Source: Cognatitamlana sp035818475
GTDB lineage: Bacteria > Bacteroidota > Bacteroidia > Flavobacteriales > Flavobacteriaceae
DNA length: 64,000 nt
Assembly: GCF_035818475.1 (NCBI RefSeq)
Contig: NZ_JAYMGV010000001.1
Location: forward strand, 1,364,001-1,428,000
Direction: 5' to 3'
Shown one piece after another: positions 26,659 through 34,181 of the stretch; the first letter of the stretch is position 1, and each line of letters begins with the position of its first letter. The notes under the pieces are model-generated. The model was not told the DNA's origin. It saw only the letters and a list, made by a program, of their open reading frames with translations, and made no database searches. The position numbers and the translations under genes are program-made.

Positions 26659-27062
26659 TTAATGAGAAGGCTTTATTACAGGAATTAAACTTTAAAGCGG
26701 TTAGAAGCTCCGGTAGCGGTGGTCAACATGTTAATAAGGTGTCTTCAAAAGTTGAATTAACCTTTAACGTAACCACATCATTAGTACTCAATAAAGAACA
26801 AAAGGAAAGGCTTCACAATAAGTTTCAACATAGATTGACAAAAGAAGGAGTATTAATTTTATCCTGTGAAGATAGTAGAAGCCAGCATAGAAACAAAGCA
26901 CTTCTCATAAAACGGTTTTTACAATTGATAAAGGACGCGTTAATCATACCTAAAAAAAGGAGGCCAACAAAAATTCCAAAATCTGTTATTCAAAAAAGAT
27001 TAAAGAGTAAGCGATACCTTTCAGATAAAAAGGCAAATAGAAAAAAGCCGGATCTTGAGTAA
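26655..27062 (+). CDS. arfB: Peptidyl-tRNA hydrolase ArfB (ribosome rescue)
   Basis: The 135-residue protein has the release-factor GGQ loop at residues 22-24 (SSGSGGQHVNKVSSKVEL) and the basic C-terminal tail (PKKRRPTKIPKS, RLKSKRYLSDKK). The tail is thought to enter the empty mRNA channel of stalled ribosomes so that GGQ can release the nascent peptide. It has no stop-codon recognition domain. It overlaps DUF4301 by four bases and ends the packed cluster. Confidence 0.93.
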   Translation: MINEKALLQELNFKAVRSSGSGGQHVNKVSSKVELTFNVTTSLVLNKEQKERLHNKFQHRLTKEGVLILSCEDSRSQHRNKALLIKRFLQLIKDALIIPKKRRPTKIPKSVIQKRLKSKRYLSDKKANRKKPDLE

Positions 27063-27104
27063 AAATAAATTTCAATTCATGAGTTATAATTCATAATTCG
27101 TTCT

Positions 27105-27112
27105 TACTTTTG
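27105..27112 (+). promoter_or_regulatory. Putative -7 element for the thiamine operon
   Basis: TACTTTTG matches TAnnTTTG, 15 bases before the TPP aptamer, so the aptamer would lie at the start of the leader. No -33 TTG was found. Confidence 0.55.
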
Positions 27113-27126
27113 CAACGTTCTCAAAA

Positions 27127-27280
27127 AAGGGGTGCTTAATCGATTGCTGATTACCGATTAAAGGATTAAAGATTTAGAGCTTTATGTGAAAATCTGAAAT
27201 CTGAAATCCAAAATCTAAAATCCATTTGGCTGAGATCATACCCAATGAACCTAGAACAGGTAATGCTGTTTAGGGACTAC
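27127..27280 (+). promoter_or_regulatory. TPP (thiamine pyrophosphate) riboswitch
   Basis: The aptamer has the conserved 5' GGGGTGCTT, the CTGAGA box followed by ATACCC (about 27230-27243), and the 3' block GAACCTAGAACAGGTAATGC ending in TTTAGGGA, which match the thi-box core. Between them is an unusually long P3 arm, in which GGATTAAAGATTT (27163) can pair with AAATCTAAAATCC (27212). It should bind TPP and lower expression of the TonB receptor operon when thiamine is plentiful. Confidence 0.93.
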
Positions 27281-27350
27281 GAACGTTAAATAGACAATAA
27301 TGAATTTTTAATGAGCATAAAATGCTTAGGTATTATTGTATATGGCGTTC
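27281..27350 (+). promoter_or_regulatory. Large hairpin between aptamer and TonB receptor
   Basis: GAACG (27281) pairs with CGTTC (27346-27350), ACAATAAT with ATTATTGT, and GAGCAT with ATGCTT, giving one long interrupted stem. No T-run follows, so it is not a simple terminator. It may be the switching element of the riboswitch or an RNA-stability stem. The bases from 27351 to the ATG at 27417 show nothing else. Confidence 0.5.
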
Positions 27351-27416
27351 AAAATCTAATTACTAACATTAAAGAATAATTACCTCTTTTTATTCGATTA
27401 TAATTATTTAATCGAC

Positions 27417-29606
27417 ATGAAAAACATTTTTCTTTTTCTAACACTTTTAGTGTTGTCAGTCAGTGCCATGGCACAACAAAATCAAAAAGTACAGGATTCA
27501 ACTAAAACAGAAAAACTAGACGAAGTTTTAGTTAAAGCAGTACGTGTAAGCGCAGATTCCCCAATTACCCACTCTAATGTGTCAAAAGAGGAACTTGCAA
27601 AACGCAATTTAGGGCAGGACATTCCTATATTGCTGAACTATTTACCTTCAGTGGTCACTACCAGTGATGCCGGTGCCGGAGTAGGATATACCGGTATTAG
27701 AGTACGTGGTACAGATGCTACGCGTGTTAATGTAACCATTAACGGAATTCCTTATAATGACCCTGAGAGTCAGGGAACATTTTGGGTTAATTTAGGTGAT
27801 TTTGCATCATCAACCGAGAGTTTACAATTACAGCGTGGTGTGGGAACATCTACTAACGGTTCGGGAGCGTTTGGCGCAAGTTTAAACTTATTAACCGATG
27901 CGTTTTCAAAAGAAGCCTCAGGTGAGATCTCCAATAGTTTTGGAAGTTTTAACACAAGAAAGCATACAGTGAAAATGAGCACCGGTTTACTAAATGACCA
28001 TTTTGAAATTTCAGGACGTTTATCAAAAATAGACTCTGATGGTTATGTGGACAGAGCTTTTACAGATTTAAAATCGTATTTTCTTCAAGGTGTTTATAAA
28101 GATGATAATACCTTAATTAAAGCGATAACATTTGGCGCTAAAGAACAAACCTATCAATCCTGGTTTGGTTTAACTGCCGATGAGTTACAGGAGGATAGAA
28201 GACAGAACCCTTACACTTATGATAATGAAACGGATAATTATTGGCAGGATCATTATCAACTGCATTGGAATGAACGCTTTGATAACAACTGGTCAACTAA
28301 TCTGGGTTTAAATTATACTAAAGGAAAGGGCTATTTTGAGCAGTTTGAAGAAGGTACTGATGAAATTGATCTTTATAAAGGTATCGTATTACCTACAGAT
28401 ATTCGTGTAGATGAAGACGAAAATGGAAATCCTATAGATGTTCCTATTACTGATGTTATTAGACGCCGTTGGTTAGATAATGATTTTTATGTTATTAATG
28501 CCAATGTTACGTATAAGCAAGACGCTTTTGAAATCATAACAGGGGTTTCCTATAATACCTATTCAGGAGATCATTTTGGTGAAGTTATTTGGGCCAGACA
28601 GTTTTCAGATAATTCAAGTATCAGAGATCGTTATTATGAAGGTGACGCCACTAAAAATGATTTTAGTGTGTTCTCAAAAGCATCATTTGGACTTTCAGAA
28701 CGTTTAACAGGATTTATAGATTTACAGGCACGCCTTGTAGATTATAAAACAAACGGATTGAATTCCAGCGGTGTTCCTTTTAATACTGATGCTAATTTTA
28801 GCTTTTTTAATCCCAAAGCAGGACTTACTTATAAACCATCAGAATCCAATAGCTTTTACACTTCTTATGCCAGAGCCAATAGAGAGCCAAATCGTGATGA
28901 TTTTAAAGCTGGTGTGACCGAAAATGAAACCCTTAATGATATCGAGTTAGGGTGGCGTTATCATACCAATAAGGTTAATGTAAACACAAACCTTTATTAT
29001 ATGTTTTATCAAAATCAGTTGGTTTTAACGGGAGAATTAGATGATGTTGGTAGCCCGATTAGAGCAACAAGTGGAAAAAGTTATAGATTAGGATTAGAGG
29101 TTGATGCTAGCATTCAGCTTAATAAAAGTTTTAATATAACTACTAATGTGGCAGTAAGTAGCAATAAAAATAAGGATTTTACATCATCCATAAATGGAGA
29201 ACTGGTAGACTTAGGAAATACTAATATTTCATTTTCTCCGAAATTGGTTATAGGAAATGCACTTAATTTTTACCCTATTGAAAACATGCAAATGTCATTG
29301 TTAAGCAAATATGTTGGAGAACAATATATGGGGAATACTGATAATGAAGGATCAAAACTTGACAGTTATTTTGTAAATGATTTTAACATCAATTATGAAA
29401 TCAAACCAAATAAAATCTTTAAGTCTATTGTACTGTCAGTTTTAGCCAATAATATATTCAATAAAAAATATGTGTCTAACGGTTACTTTGGGTCTTTTGA
29501 TTTTGATGACTCATCAAGTTCAACAGGCATTACTACAGGATATTATGCCGGGTATTACCCTCAGGCTACAGCAAACTTTTTGACGGGAGTAACTTTAAAG
29601 TTCTAA
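27417..29606 (+). CDS. TonB-dependent receptor, TPP-regulated (probable thiamine uptake)
   Basis: The 729-residue receptor has a signal peptide (LLVLSVSAMAQQ), a plug domain over about 45-165 (KLDEVLVKAVRV as TonB-box-like start, GYTGIRVRGTDATRVNVTINGIPYNDPESQG, LQLQRGVGTSTNGSGAFGAS) and a 22-strand-type barrel ending in Phe (GVTLKF). Most Bacteroidota receptors of this size import siderophores or vitamins. Control by a TPP riboswitch, and a PnuC gene downstream, point to thiamine or its phosphates. No SusD partner is present. Confidence 0.93.
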   Translation: MKNIFLFLTLLVLSVSAMAQQNQKVQDSTKTEKLDEVLVKAVRVSADSPITHSNVSKEELAKRNLGQDIPILLNYLPSVVTTSDAGAGVGYTGIRVRGTDATRVNVTINGIPYNDPESQGTFWVNLGDFASSTESLQLQRGVGTSTNGSGAFGASLNLLTDAFSKEASGEISNSFGSFNTRKHTVKMSTGLLNDHFEISGRLSKIDSDGYVDRAFTDLKSYFLQGVYKDDNTLIKAITFGAKEQTYQSWFGLTADELQEDRRQNPYTYDNETDNYWQDHYQLHWNERFDNNWSTNLGLNYTKGKGYFEQFEEGTDEIDLYKGIVLPTDIRVDEDENGNPIDVPITDVIRRRWLDNDFYVINANVTYKQDAFEIITGVSYNTYSGDHFGEVIWARQFSDNSSIRDRYYEGDATKNDFSVFSKASFGLSERLTGFIDLQARLVDYKTNGLNSSGVPFNTDANFSFFNPKAGLTYKPSESNSFYTSYARANREPNRDDFKAGVTENETLNDIELGWRYHTNKVNVNTNLYYMFYQNQLVLTGELDDVGSPIRATSGKSYRLGLEVDASIQLNKSFNITTNVAVSSNKNKDFTSSINGELVDLGNTNISFSPKLVIGNALNFYPIENMQMSLLSKYVGEQYMGNTDNEGSKLDSYFVNDFNINYEIKPNKIFKSIVLSVLANNIFNKKYVSNGYFGSFDFDDSSSSTGITTGYYAGYYPQATANFLTGVTLKF

Positions 29607-29650
29607 GTATTATTTTTTTAGAAGAAAATACATTTAATGAAGGTTTAGGA

Positions 29651-30391
29651 ATGGTTAAAACAACGGTTCCTAAATCTTCTGATGTATTGCTCAAATCCTC
29701 ATTTGAGGAATTTTTAAACAGGTCAAATGTGTATAAGGAAAAATTTCTTCAAAAGCATTTTAATTGTGGCTTTGATGGGTATTCGTATATGGGGCAAAAA
29801 GATAGCAGTAATCAGTATGATACAGATTTATTGCACTCTTTTGTGCTTTCGGAGTTTTCAAAAAATGAACGATTTCCGGTAGAATTTCATTCGTTTTTAA
29901 AAAGCGAATGGCCTGTTTTGGTTTCGAAGATAAAAATGATTGAATTGAAGCTTATTGAGCAATTGGGAATAAGAGAATTGAGAGGTTTTTATAAACATTC
30001 GATCGGGCATATGGTATCATGTAATTATTATCCCAAATTGAATACTTCAGTTACTAAGGCACCAGTTAGGTTGTCAAAACATATTGATGTCTCTTTATTT
30101 ACAGTTTTTGTTTTTGGTTTAGAGGAGGGCTTCTCTTTTCAAAATTATAAAAATCAAAGGCAAGCATTATTTTCTGCAGATAATATAGTGGTCTTTCCCG
30201 GCTATTTACTGGAAGTATTGTCCAAAGGAAAGTATAAAGCACTTCAACACCAAGTTGACTTTTTTAATGTGCATGAAGCACGTTTTTCCTTTGCTTTTTT
30301 TTCACTGCCTAAGCCTCAAAAAAAGCTGAAATTTATGGACATGGAATTTACCAGTGAACAGTACTTTCAGAAGTATTTATCATTATTTTAA
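29651..30391 (+). CDS. Isopenicillin-N-synthase-like Fe(II)/2-oxoglutarate oxygenase
   Basis: The 246-residue protein carries the facial triad and co-substrate residues of the family: His144-x-Asp146 in SKHIDVSLFT, His200 in ALQHQVDF, and Arg211-x-Ser213 in ARFSFAFF. Supporting segments are CGFDGYSYMG, CNYYPKL and VVFPGYLLEVLSKGKYKAL, which line up with the isopenicillin N synthase fold. It lies 44 bases after the TPP-controlled receptor and shares its last base region with the next PnuC gene, so it belongs to the thiamine operon. A role in modifying a thiamine-like compound is inference. Confidence 0.85.
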   Translation: MVKTTVPKSSDVLLKSSFEEFLNRSNVYKEKFLQKHFNCGFDGYSYMGQKDSSNQYDTDLLHSFVLSEFSKNERFPVEFHSFLKSEWPVLVSKIKMIELKLIEQLGIRELRGFYKHSIGHMVSCNYYPKLNTSVTKAPVRLSKHIDVSLFTVFVFGLEEGFSFQNYKNQRQALFSADNIVVFPGYLLEVLSKGKYKALQHQVDFFNVHEARFSFAFFSLPKPQKKLKFMDMEFTSEQYFQKYLSLF

Positions 30392-30965
30392 TGGATTTAT
30401 ATTTAGAAATAGCAGCAGTTATTCTGGGGTTAGGATATTTGTTTTTCTTAATTAAGGAAAAAATAATCTGCTGGATATTTGGTGTTTTGGGGTCATTAGT
30501 GAGTATCCTCCTGTTTTATAGAACAGGTTTGTATTCTGAATCTATATTGTATGTTTATTATGTAATAATAGGCGTTTATGGGTTTTTCCACTGGAAAAGG
30601 ACTTTAAATCATAATAACGAATTCCTTATTACTGATTTTTCTCTTCAAACCTATATTTACTTTATTATTTTGGGTGAAATAGTATCATTGATTCTGGCAT
30701 TTTTTTTTAAGACTTATACCAATGCTAATATGCCCTTTTTAGATGCACATACTACTGTATTTAGTTTCATAGCCAGCTATTTAGAAGCAAAAAAAAGCTG
30801 GCGTCCTGGAAATTTTGGATAGTTATTAATGCTGTCACCATAATTTTATACTTAAACAGAGATTTGAACTTATATACCGGTTTAACTTTGGTGTATTTAG
30901 TTTTTTCTTTTGTGGGGTATTTTCAATGGAAAAAGAAAATGTTACATAAAATAAAGCTTGCCTGA
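30391..30965 (+). pseudogene. Second PnuC/PnuT-type transporter with a frame break at an A8 run
   Basis: The first frame gives 143 residues (to 30822) with PnuC segments and ends abruptly at SYLEAKKSWRPGNFG. One extra A in the run of eight at 30789-30796 restores the family ending: KKKLASWKFWIVINAVT, then LYLNRDLNLYTGLTLVYLVFS and QWKKKML, stop at 30965. The intact PnuC at 23944 has the matching KKKLENWVFWIIGDVIS in the same place. It may be a real mutation, a slippage site that makes full-length protein at reduced level, or a sequencing error. As the last gene of the TPP-regulated operon, it is a probable thiamine transporter. Confidence 0.85.
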
Positions 30966-30972
30966 CACTTTT

Positions 30973-31401
30973 TTAGTTAAAAATAAGAAGTGTGTTTCCG
31001 TTTTTTTCAATCCTGTAATTTTTTAAAGAACAAGGTAAGGCATCATTTCCATCAGGCCTGCCCGTAATAAAATTGTATTTATTCTTATCGTCACATCCAC
31101 AAGTTCCAAACAAACCATTAGGAACAATAACGGAACAAGGGCTGAGAGCATGGTTGGGGTCACCGGCATCCCAGGCATAGAAATTAGCACCGGTACTGGC
31201 AACTATAACCCCTCCATTTCCAATATTGGGGATGTAAATAGAATTACCGGCAAAAGCAAGTTGGCTATATTGGGGTAAGTTTAAATCCACAGGGAAATTT
31301 ACACCAACATCAAGCAAAAAATTACAATTTCTGTTGTCATCGGAGTTTTTGCTGCAAGACCATAAAAAGGTGAAACAGATAAGAAATAAGGCGGGTTTCA
31401 T
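30973..31401 (-). CDS. Lipoprotein with Rieske-like fold lacking the His ligands
   Basis: From the ATG at 31401 the protein has 142 residues. The open frame extends further upstream but those residues are not protein-like, and MKPALFLICFTFLWSC is a clear lipoprotein signal (Cys16). The domain reads like a Rieske ferredoxin (VIVASTGANFYAWDAG, TCGCDDKNKYNFITGRP, LPCSLKNYRIEKNGNTLLI). The expected CxH and CxxH ligands appear as DPNH and CGCDD, so a 2Fe-2S cluster is unlikely. It may be a structural remnant or a binding domain. Confidence 0.65.
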   Translation of the reverse strand: MKPALFLICFTFLWSCSKNSDDNRNCNFLLDVGVNFPVDLNLPQYSQLAFAGNSIYIPNIGNGGVIVASTGANFYAWDAGDPNHALSPCSVIVPNGLFGTCGCDDKNKYNFITGRPDGNDALPCSLKNYRIEKNGNTLLIFN

Positions 31402-31457
31402 AAAGTAAAAATTAGGTCGCAATTTACAACAAAAAGTAAATTGACTTAAATATTTTG

Positions 31458-31465
31458 TATATTTG
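31458..31465 (+). promoter_or_regulatory. Putative -7 element for greA
   Basis: TATATTTG matches TAnnTTTG, about 100 bases before greA. A TTG lies at 31441 but at a short 14-base distance. The leader that follows begins with a terminator-like hairpin. Confidence 0.5.
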
Positions 31466-31470
31466 TTGTA

Positions 31471-31498
31471 CAATCTCGTGCAAACGAGATTTTTTTAT
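31471..31498 (+). terminator. Terminator-like hairpin in the greA leader
   Basis: AATCTCGT pairs with ACGAGATT around a 3-base loop, followed by seven T. It lies only a few bases after the likely initiation site, so most transcripts could end here before reaching greA. A second hairpin (GCTGA...TCAGC with CTTCAA/TTGAAG inside) lies at about 31501-31535. Confidence 0.65.
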
Positions 31499-31563
31499 TT
31501 GCTGAATGCTTCAAGGTGTTTTGAAGTTTATCAGCATCTTTTATTAAGTAAAACGATGAAGTT

Positions 31564-32037
31564 ATGAGTAAAGTATCTTACTATACACCAGAGGGATTAA
31601 AAAAATTGAGAGAAGAGCTCCAACAATTAAAAGACGTTGAGCGTGTTAAAGCATCAAAAGCAATAGCTGAGGCCAGGGATAAAGGCGATTTGAGTGAGAA
31701 TGCTGAGTATGATGCCGCTAAAGAAGCACAAGGGATGTTGGAAATGAGAATTTCTAAATTGGAAGAGGCTTTAGCAGGAGCAAGAGTTATTGATGAGTCC
31801 CAACTGGATACTTCTAAAGTTTTGGTATTGTCAAAAGTAAAAATAAAGAATCAGACCAATGGTATGGAAATGATATATACATTGGTAGCAGATGGAGAGG
31901 CAGATTTAGCCTCAGGAAAAATATCTGTGAATTCACCAATAGGAAAAGGGTTGTTAGGAAAGTCTGTTGGCGAAGTGGCAGAAATTCAAGTGCCAAATGG
32001 GGTTATGAAATTTGATGTCATTGAAATTACCAGATAA
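31564..32037 (+). CDS. greA: Transcription elongation factor GreA
   Basis: The 157-residue protein has the N-terminal coiled coil (YYTPEGLKKLREELQQLKDVER, AEARDKGDLSENAEYDAAKEAQ with the acidic tip) and the C-terminal FKBP-like domain (SPIGKGLLGKSVGEVAEIQVPNG). It enters the secondary channel of RNA polymerase and stimulates cleavage of backtracked RNA. The start MSKVSYYTPEG is canonical. The leader carries a possible attenuator. Confidence 0.98.
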   Translation: MSKVSYYTPEGLKKLREELQQLKDVERVKASKAIAEARDKGDLSENAEYDAAKEAQGMLEMRISKLEEALAGARVIDESQLDTSKVLVLSKVKIKNQTNGMEMIYTLVADGEADLASGKISVNSPIGKGLLGKSVGEVAEIQVPNGVMKFDVIEITR

Positions 32038-32099
32038 TAGAAATAAATAGCATACATCTTTATTATCCAACTTAAAAGAAGATGTATACGCCGTTATAA

Positions 32100-32137
32100 T
32101 AAAGATTCCTGATTCATTTAATCAGGAATCTTTTTAT
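32100..32137 (+). terminator. Intrinsic terminator after greA
   Basis: AAAGATTCCTGATT pairs with AATCAGGAATCTTTTT around a short loop. A weaker stem (TACATCTT / AAGATGTA) lies just before it at about 32051-32080. Confidence 0.88.
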
Positions 32138-32170
32138 ATTTACAAATACTCTCATTTTCAAAAATAAATT

Positions 32171-32566
32171 ATGACCTCAATTTTTACGAAAATAATAAAA
32201 GGTGAAATACCCTGTTATAAAATAGCTGAAACTGAAGATTTTTTGGCTTTTTTAGATATTAACCCTAATGCAAAGGGGCATACTTTATGCATTCCAAAAA
32301 AAGAAGTTGATAAATTATTTGACCTTGATGAAGAAACCTATAATGGCTTGATGTCTTTTTCCCGGCAAGTGGCTTTAGGGCTTGAAAAGGCTGTGTCTTG
32401 TAATCGTATTGGTGTTAGTGTTATTGGGCTTGAAGTACCACATGCTCACGTACACTTAATCCCATTACAATCTATGGAAGATGTGCGTTTTATTAAAAAA
32501 GAAAAAATGCCCCCAGAAGAATTTCAGGAATTGGCAGAGGCCATTAGATCCCACTTAGAAATTTAA
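32171..32566 (+). CDS. HIT-family nucleotide hydrolase (HinT-like)
   Basis: The 131-residue protein has the histidine triad HAHVHLIPL near the C-terminus and the family opening TSIFTKIIKGEIPCYKIAE. HIT proteins cleave nucleotide phosphoramidates such as adenosine-5'-monophosphoramidate. The gene is convergent with the next, overlapping it by 12 bases. Confidence 0.94.
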   Translation: MTSIFTKIIKGEIPCYKIAETEDFLAFLDINPNAKGHTLCIPKKEVDKLFDLDEETYNGLMSFSRQVALGLEKAVSCNRIGVSVIGLEVPHAHVHLIPLQSMEDVRFIKKEKMPPEEFQELAEAIRSHLEI

Positions 32567-32911
32567 ATAATAAATTGTAATAGCTAAGAATATTACCGCT
32601 GTTATACTCATGCCAATAAGAATCCAGGATACTTTTTTGAGATAAGTAGATGCCTGCTTTGGCGTAAATGCTTTTTGTTGGTATTCCACTACTTTGTCAA
32701 TATCATCTGTCCATTGAACAGGGTATATGATGGTGTGGCATGTTTTACAGCTGAGCTCACGATTAATTTCAGGCGTAATGGATTTATAGAATTTAGTCTC
32801 TACTATTTTTTGTTTAAACGTTAAATGTAGTCCGGTATTGTTAAAACATTCCGGACAGTTATTTTTTAGAGAAACCTCTTTAATGAGCATCAATTTTTCA
32901 GACATAATCAA
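32555..32911 (-). CDS. Hypothetical zinc-ribbon membrane protein
   Basis: The 118-residue protein has a CPECFNNTG ... CKTCHTI pair of Cys motifs (residues about 19 and 56), which suggest a zinc ribbon, and one C-terminal membrane helix (WILIGMSITAVIFLAITIYYL). It overlaps the upstream histidine kinase gene by four bases and so is probably co-expressed with it. I do not recognise the family. Confidence 0.65.
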   Translation of the reverse strand: MIMSEKLMLIKEVSLKNNCPECFNNTGLHLTFKQKIVETKFYKSITPEINRELSCKTCHTIIYPVQWTDDIDKVVEYQQKAFTPKQASTYLKKVSWILIGMSITAVIFLAITIYYLNF

Positions 32912-34059
32912 GCAGCTCGTTTAAGGTGTATTTGAATGGTAGTACCTTTATCTTTTTCAGATTGCAGAACTTTTATTTTTCCATTATGAAAATCTTCTAT
33001 AATTCTTTTGGTTAATGATAAGCCCAATCCCCAACCACGTTTTTTTGTGGTATAACCGGGTTCGAATATTTTATTAAAATACTTTTTTGAAATACCTTTT
33101 CCGGTATCACTAACACTTACTTTTACATTGTCTTCAAGTTGAGATATTTTAACGGTAACTTTCCCTCTTCCTTTCATAGCGTCAATAGCATTTTTAACCA
33201 AATTTTCAATGGTCCAACTATATAACTGTTTATTTAAATTTACAGGAATCTCACCATCAGGGGTTTCAATTTCAAAATCAATAAGGCTTGAAGATCTAGC
33301 CTTTAAATAGTCATAAGAATTAATGGTCTCTTGAATGATATCAGCTTTTTCAAGTGTTGGTAATGAGCCTATTTTACTAAAGCGTTCGGTTATGGTTTTT
33401 AAACGATCTACATCTTTTTCAATTTCAATAATATAGTCCGGGTCAACATTTTCGGTTTTTAAAATTTCTGTCCACCCTATTAACGACGATAAAGGCGTAC
33501 CAATTTGATGTGCGGTTTCTTTTGCCATACCGGACCAAAGCTTGTTTTGCGTTGCGTTTTTATTACTGCTGTAAAAAAAGAAGATCACAGCTCCAAACAA
33601 AAGTACAATGAGCAATAGGGCTAAAGGATAATACTTTAATTTATTCAATAATGGCGAGTTGCCATAATAGATAGTACTGTTGAGTTTGCCGTCAAGTCTA
33701 ACCTCAATTGGGGTGTTTTCTTTTTTAAATTGTGTTACTAATTTATTGATGTATTGTTCATCAGTTAAATTTTCATCATTGATATTGAGGTGACTTCCAA
33801 TACTGCCATCTACATTAATTTCCAGAACAGGAGTACTTGTATTGCTATTTAAAATTTTAAGGTTAAGGTCTAAATTAGAATTTGTTTTTGAATTAATCAG
33901 ACTGGTTTGAGCAAATGACCAGACTTCCATTTTGGTACGTTCTTCATCTTTAAAGTGTTGAAAGAATTCATAAGTTTTCCATAAAATGAGCGATACAATA
34001 GCAAAAGAAGCTACAACAATTACCCAACGGAATGCATTGCTATGTTTAGTGAAGATCAT
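32908..34059 (-). CDS. Membrane sensor histidine kinase
   Basis: The 383-residue protein has two membrane helices (about 12-28 and 145-163) enclosing a periplasmic sensor region. The HisKA domain has phospho-acceptor His184 in AKETAHQIGTPLSSL, and the HATPase domain has the N box (ENLVKNAIDAM) and glycine boxes (DTGKGIS, GWGLGLSLTKRI). No response regulator gene is adjacent; the only neighbour is the small zinc-ribbon gene. The signal and target are unknown. Confidence 0.93.
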   Translation of the reverse strand: MIFTKHSNAFRWVIVVASFAIVSLILWKTYEFFQHFKDEERTKMEVWSFAQTSLINSKTNSNLDLNLKILNSNTSTPVLEINVDGSIGSHLNINDENLTDEQYINKLVTQFKKENTPIEVRLDGKLNSTIYYGNSPLLNKLKYYPLALLLIVLLFGAVIFFFYSSNKNATQNKLWSGMAKETAHQIGTPLSSLIGWTEILKTENVDPDYIIEIEKDVDRLKTITERFSKIGSLPTLEKADIIQETINSYDYLKARSSSLIDFEIETPDGEIPVNLNKQLYSWTIENLVKNAIDAMKGRGKVTVKISQLEDNVKVSVSDTGKGISKKYFNKIFEPGYTTKKRGWGLGLSLTKRIIEDFHNGKIKVLQSEKDKGTTIQIHLKRAA

Positions 34060-34154
34060 AAACCGTTAAAATTGATTTGTAATATAATGCAAATCTGTTA
34101 ATATTATTGTTCAAGTTGTTAGTAAATCGGTTTTTAGATGAGATATAGATTAAT

Positions 34155-34162
34155 TACATTTG
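34155..34162 (+). promoter_or_regulatory. Putative -7 element for the flavin reductase gene
   Basis: TACATTTG matches TAnnTTTG, 19 bases before the start codon. Confidence 0.45.
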
Positions 34163-34181
34163 TTAAACTTAAAAAACCTGA

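Noticed and set aside
31402..31473. Upstream extension of the Rieske-like lipoprotein (MYNKYTKYLSQF)
   Set aside because: It would bury the lipoprotein signal and overlaps the greA promoter region.
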